From: an uncultured Collinsella sp.
GTDB taxonomy: Bacteria > Actinomycetota > Coriobacteriia > Coriobacteriales > Coriobacteriaceae
Reading direction: 5' to 3'
NCBI GenBank assembly: GCA_900758885.1
Contig: CAAETD010000179.1
Coordinates: 1 to 7,661 of the forward strand
DNA: 7,661 bases
Of the stretch, positions 5,416 through 7,661 are shown piece after piece. The position numbers and the translations under genes are program-made. The notes under the pieces were generated by a model, which was not told where the DNA came from, ran no database searches, and saw only the letters and a list, made by a program, of their open reading frames with translations. Positions within the stretch are counted from its first letter, which is position 1. Each line of letters begins with the position of its first letter.

Positions 5416-6450
5416 ATGGGTAAAACGGTTCTTACCTTCGGCGAGATCATGATGAGGCTATCGCCCAAAGACCACCTGCGTATTGAGCAGGCAACCGAGT
5501 TTGACGTCCGCTACGGCGGCGCCGAGGCCAACACTGCGCTTTCCCTGGCCTACCAGGGCGACAAGGCCGCTTACGTCTCCGTTGTCCCGGCCAACCGTCT
5601 GGGCGAGTGCGCCCTGCGTTCGCTGAAGGCCTACGGCGTCGACACCACGCGCGTCGTGCGTCAGGGCGACCGCCTTGGCTCCTATGTGTTTGAGGTCGGT
5701 GCCTCGCAGCGCGGCAACGGTTGCGTCTACGACCGCAAGTACTCTGCCATCAACATGGCCAAGCGCGACGTCTTTGACTGGGACGAGATCCTCAAGGGCA
5801 TCGATGTCTTCTATTTCTCCGGCGTGACCCCCGCCGTCTCCGATGAGATGGCCGCCGCCTGCAAGGATGCGCTCGCCGCCTGCCGCGCCAAGGGCATCAC
5901 CACCGTGTGTGACGTGAACTATCGCGGCAAGATGTGGTCGCCCGAGAAGTCGCAGGCCACCATGAAGGAGCTCCTGCCGCTCGTCGACATCTGCATCGCC
6001 AACGACGAGGATGCGCCTGCTGGCCTCGGTATGACCTGCGTCTCTGGCTCCCTTGCCCACGGCATCGAGGAGCGCGACACCTATGTCGAGATGGCCCGTC
6101 AGATTTGCGCCGAGTACGGCTGCAAGAAGGTCGCTTCGGTCGTCCGCAACATCTCCTGCGTCGAGCGCTCCATCTGGATGGGCATGCTCTATGACGCCGA
6201 GAGCGGCGAGCACTGGTTCTCCCCTGCTCACGATGTGCACGTGCTCGAGGGTGTTGCCGCCGGCGACGCTTTCAACGCCGGCCTGGTCCACGCCCTCATC
6301 AACGACTTCGATCCGCAGGCTGCCGTCAACTACGCGATTGCGGCTTCGATCCTCAAGCTCACCATCAAGGGCGACTCCAACTTGGTGACCGCAGACGAGA
6401 TCGCAGCCGTAGCATCAGCCGCCGACGGTGGCACCCGCGTCGCGCGCTAG
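5416..6450 (+). CDS. kdgK: 2-keto-3-deoxygluconate kinase (PfkB family)
   Basis: 344 aa cytoplasmic sugar kinase. It phosphorylates 2-keto-3-deoxygluconate with ATP to KDPG, the substrate of the aldolase encoded next. The ATG at 5416 is preceded by AAGGAG at 10 nt; a longer in-frame GTG start at 5311 would translate the leader hairpin and is rejected. The N-terminal TFGEIMMRLSP is typical of KDG kinases. GGAEANTALSLA (34-45) is the sugar-binding signature. YDRKYSAINM (105-114) and CDVNYRGKMW (165-174) match substrate-contacting segments of the family. The PfkB signature 2 region GVAAGDAFNAGL (279-290) carries the anion hole and catalytic base Asp284. Codon use is strongly biased to C-ending codons, suggesting good expression. 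It is probably repressed by the divergent LacI-family protein. Related PfkB kinases such as fructokinase are less likely given the KDPG aldolase neighbour. Confidence 0.92.
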   Translation: MGKTVLTFGEIMMRLSPKDHLRIEQATEFDVRYGGAEANTALSLAYQGDKAAYVSVVPANRLGECALRSLKAYGVDTTRVVRQGDRLGSYVFEVGASQRGNGCVYDRKYSAINMAKRDVFDWDEILKGIDVFYFSGVTPAVSDEMAAACKDALAACRAKGITTVCDVNYRGKMWSPEKSQATMKELLPLVDICIANDEDAPAGLGMTCVSGSLAHGIEERDTYVEMARQICAEYGCKKVASVVRNISCVERSIWMGMLYDAESGEHWFSPAHDVHVLEGVAAGDAFNAGLVHALINDFDPQAAVNYAIAASILKLTIKGDSNLVTADEIAAVASAADGGTRVAR

Positions 6451-6464
6451 TCCGTCTCCATTCC

Positions 6465-6504
6465 GCGGGCCGCAGCTTTCCAATCCCATACCCCTGCGGC
6501 CCGC
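6465..6504 (+). promoter_or_regulatory. Stem-loop 1 of the kdgK-eda intergenic region
   Basis: GCGGGCCGCAG (6465-6475) pairs perfectly with CTGCGGCCCGC (6494-6504) around an 18-nt pyrimidine-rich loop. It starts 15 bp after the kdgK stop. No U-run follows on the plus strand, so it looks like an mRNA-stabilising or regulatory structure more than a terminator. Its loop contains AATCCCATACC, nearly repeated in the next loop. Confidence 0.5.
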
Positions 6505-6520
6505 TCCCCGATTCCTCCGG

Positions 6521-6558
6521 CCGGGCAAAACCACCAGTCCCATTCCGGTTTTGCCTGG
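6521..6558 (+). promoter_or_regulatory. Stem-loop 2 of the kdgK-eda intergenic region
   Basis: CCGGGCAAAACC (6521-6532) pairs with GGTTTTGCCTGG (6547-6558), 12 bp with one G-U pair, around a 14-nt loop. The loop and first stem bases include AGTCCCATTCC (6536-6546), identical at 9 of 11 positions to the word in stem-loop 1. No U-run follows. Confidence 0.5.
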
Positions 6559-6572
6559 CATTCCCTACATGA

Positions 6573-6653
6573 CTGGTCGAGCAGCCGGTTTTGGAATTGC
6601 TTGAACCCCAAGCGGTGCCTCCGATAACCAATCCAAAATCGGCTCCTGACCAG
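6573..6653 (+). promoter_or_regulatory. Long stem-loop 3 upstream of eda
   Basis: AGCCGGTTTTGGA (6583-6595) pairs with TCCAAAATCGGCT (6632-6644), 13 bp with one G-U pair. Beyond a small mismatch and bulge, CTGGTC (6573-6578) pairs with GACCAG (6648-6653). The 36-nt apical part holds a small hairpin GCTTG / CAAGC (6599-6603, 6609-6613). A weak promoter (TTGAAC 6601-6606, 16 bp, GATAAC 6623-6628) also lies inside it, so a DNA-level role as a dyad around a promoter is possible. The structure ends 50 bp before the eda start codon. Confidence 0.5.
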
Positions 6654-6703
6654 CACATTTGGTAATCACGCGCCCATGCGCGCCACACATCGAAAGGAAC
6701 ATC

Positions 6704-7345
6704 ATGTTCGATCAGTTCTACACCACGCTTGAGTCCCTGGGCATCGTGCCGGTCGTTGTGCTCGACAAGGTCGAGGACGCCGCCCCGCTCGCCCACGCTC
6801 TTATGGCAGCTGGCATGAAGTCCGCCGAGGTCACCTTCCGCACCGCCTGCGCCGCCGAGTGCATCGCCGCTATGGCCGAGGCCGAGCCCGAGATGTGCGT
6901 TGGCGCCGGCACTGTCCTGACCGTCGAGCAGGTTGAGCAGGCCCGCGCCGCCGGTGCCAAGTTCATCGTCTCCCCGGGTTACAACGAGGACGTCGTGAAG
7001 CATTGCATCGACATCGAGCTGCCCGTCCTTCCCGGCACCGTGACCCCCTCCGAGGTCACCGCAGCCGAGAACCTGGGCCTCAAGGTCACCAAGTTCTTCC
7101 CCGCGTCCCAGTATGGCGGCCTGAACACCATCAAGGCCCTCGCCGCTCCGTTTGTCGGTCACCGCTTTATGCCTACCGGCGGCGTGAGCACCGCCAACGT
7201 CGAGGAGTACCTGAGCTCCTCCGCCATCATCGCCTGCGGTGGCACCTGGATGGTCAAGCCGGCCCTGTTTGCCGACGGCGACTTCTCCAAGGTCGAGCAG
7301 ATCGCCCGCGAGGCCATGGACGTCGTCAAGAAGGTCCGCGGCTAG
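6704..7345 (+). CDS. eda: KDPG aldolase (2-keto-3-deoxy-6-phosphogluconate aldolase)
   Basis: 213 aa class I aldolase, the usual length. It splits KDPG into pyruvate and glyceraldehyde 3-phosphate in the cytoplasm, the final step of uronate and Entner-Doudoroff type catabolism; many family members also act on 4-hydroxy-2-oxoglutarate. The ATG at 6704 follows GAAAGGA at 5 nt. The TIM-barrel motifs are in order: GIVPVVVLD (13-21), AEVTFRTACA with catalytic Glu42, VGAGTVL (66-72), SPGYNEDVV (90-98), LPGTVTPSE (109-117), KFFPAS with Schiff-base Lys130, and RFMPTGGV (154-161) plus GGTWM for phosphate binding. It lies 253 bp downstream of kdgK in the same direction with structured RNA between them, and it is followed by a strong terminator. 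The codon bias matches kdgK. The name kdgA is also used for this gene. Confidence 0.95.
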   Translation: MFDQFYTTLESLGIVPVVVLDKVEDAAPLAHALMAAGMKSAEVTFRTACAAECIAAMAEAEPEMCVGAGTVLTVEQVEQARAAGAKFIVSPGYNEDVVKHCIDIELPVLPGTVTPSEVTAAENLGLKVTKFFPASQYGGLNTIKALAAPFVGHRFMPTGGVSTANVEEYLSSSAIIACGGTWMVKPALFADGDFSKVEQIAREAMDVVKKVRG

Positions 7346-7362
7346 GTTTAGCTCTCTATCGT

Positions 7363-7400
7363 GAAAGGGGGCGTACCCTAGACCTCGCCCCCTTTCTTTT
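7363..7400 (+). terminator. Intrinsic terminator of eda
   Basis: GAAAGGGGGCG (7363-7373) pairs perfectly with CGCCCCCTTTC (7386-7396), 11 bp around a 12-nt loop, followed at once by TTTT. It begins 17 nt after the eda stop codon, closing the kdgK-eda transcription unit. Confidence 0.88.
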
Positions 7401-7501
7401 AAAGCGGCTCGGAAGCGCGCCGTTTCCGTCACGAACAAGAACCAAAACCGTCTTGTATGCTGATAGAACGTGACGGAAGCGACACGCCCCCGAGCCGCTT
7501 T
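7401..7501. repeat. 101-nt imperfect inverted repeat
   Basis: Outer arms AAAGCGGCTCGG (7401-7412) and CCGAGCCGCTTT (7490-7501) match perfectly over 12 bp. An inner perfect 10-bp stem TTCCGTCACG / CGTGACGGAA (7424-7433 and 7469-7478) is joined to them by a partly paired segment. A small ACAAGA / TCTTGT hairpin (7435-7440, 7451-7456) sits at the tip. It lies immediately after the eda terminator. It could be a structured RNA, a small inverted-repeat element or a complex operator; no coding sequence fits. Confidence 0.55.
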
Positions 7502-7508
7502 GTATAAT
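7479..7508 (+). promoter_or_regulatory. Candidate promoter with TATAAT box
   Basis: A consensus TATAAT (7503-7508) has GCGACA (7479-7484) 18 bp upstream as a weak -35 and lies at the end of the 101-nt inverted repeat, whose right arm forms the spacer. Transcription would start near 7515 and run into a highly structured region towards the window end, for a small RNA or for a gene beyond it. Confidence 0.4.
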
Positions 7509-7563
7509 CGGCTGGCAGTCGCGCTCAACTGAGCCACTTCGGTAAAAGCCGAGCCATCAAAAC

Positions 7564-7630
7564 AGCTGCGGCGCCGTCTGGAGGAATGGACCCTTGCTTC
7601 CGGTCTTTTCCTCCAAGCGGTGCCGCAGCT
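7564..7630 (+). promoter_or_regulatory. Long stem-loop downstream of the TATAAT box
   Basis: AGCTGCGGC-G-CCG (7564-7576) pairs with CGG-T-GCCGCAGCT (7618-7630), 13 bp with one G-U pair. After a short imperfect joint, GGAGGAA (7580-7586) pairs with TTCCTCC (7608-7614), then GACC (7589-7592) with GGTC (7602-7605), ending in a 9-nt loop. Only TTTG follows, so termination would be weak. The near-continuous 67-nt hairpin suggests a small RNA or leader element. I do not recognise it as a known RNA family. Confidence 0.45.
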
Positions 7631-7661
7631 TTGTGCCCCGGTTACGCCCCAACGCAGTTGC

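Noticed and set aside
5694..6270. Unusual AAGD rather than GAGD in the KdgK anion hole
   Set aside because: AAGD is found in active PfkB-family enzymes such as E. coli ribokinase, so it is not a defect.
6365..7537. 390-codon minus-strand open frame opposite eda
   Set aside because: Antisense to a clearly coding aldolase gene and spanning structured intergenic DNA and a terminator.
7564..7630. SRP RNA (4.5S) because of a GGAA motif within a long hairpin
   Set aside because: The conserved apical GGAAG(G/A)AGCAGCC motif is absent on both strands, so I would not call it SRP RNA.
7580..7661. Small gene starting at the ATG at 7586 and open to the window end
   Set aside because: GGAGGA directly abuts the ATG, giving no workable spacing, and the segment forms a near-continuous hairpin; the frame is too short to judge.

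Overview
The window looks like chromosomal DNA of a GC-rich actinobacterium, most likely a Coriobacteriia gut species such as Collinsella. This rests on gene content, codon bias towards G/C in third positions, GSI-type glutamine synthetase and OmpR-type GlnR-like proteins of actinobacterial character, and general familiarity rather than any search. There are six protein-coding genes. Four lie on the minus strand in the left two thirds (htrA, a GlnR-like regulator, a glutamine synthetase homologue, a LacI-family repressor). Two lie on the plus strand in the right third (kdgK, eda). No tRNA, rRNA, CRISPR, prophage or insertion sequence was seen.

Left region (1-1972): an intergenic stretch with a strong minus-strand terminator closes htrA, a membrane-anchored trypsin-like serine protease with one PDZ domain. 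A terminator-like hairpin sits in the htrA leader, just before its ribosome binding site, and a second hairpin terminates the regulator gene upstream.

Nitrogen region (1973-4104): a type I glutamine synthetase homologue is followed 50 bp later by an OmpR-family regulator whose winged-helix domain closely resembles actinobacterial GlnR and whose receiver domain lacks the usual phosphorylation pocket. A GlnR-type a-n6-b motif lies just upstream of the synthetase gene. The synthetase homologue has the right length and fold motifs, but by alignment with remembered family motifs it has lost three of the six metal ligands (Glu to Ala, Glu to Gly, His to Phe). It may not make glutamine and could be a pseudoenzyme or sensor. 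This is the most interesting observation in the window.

Sugar acid region (4158-7402): a LacI-family repressor is divergent from 2-keto-3-deoxygluconate kinase (kdgK) and KDPG aldolase (eda), the last two steps of uronate/pectin/glycosaminoglycan sugar catabolism. They convert KDG to KDPG and then to pyruvate and glyceraldehyde 3-phosphate. The divergent promoter region holds a face-to-face pair of -10 boxes and two tandem LacI-type operators with centres 13 bp apart, followed by an unusually long near-perfect hairpin in the kdgK leader. The 253-bp gap between kdgK and eda is filled by three large stem-loops without U-tracts, a candidate structured regulatory element. A good intrinsic terminator ends eda.

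Right end (7401-7661): no gene, but a 101-nt imperfect inverted repeat, a TATAAT box and a further long hairpin. These may be a small RNA, a structured leader for a gene beyond the window, or a repeat element.
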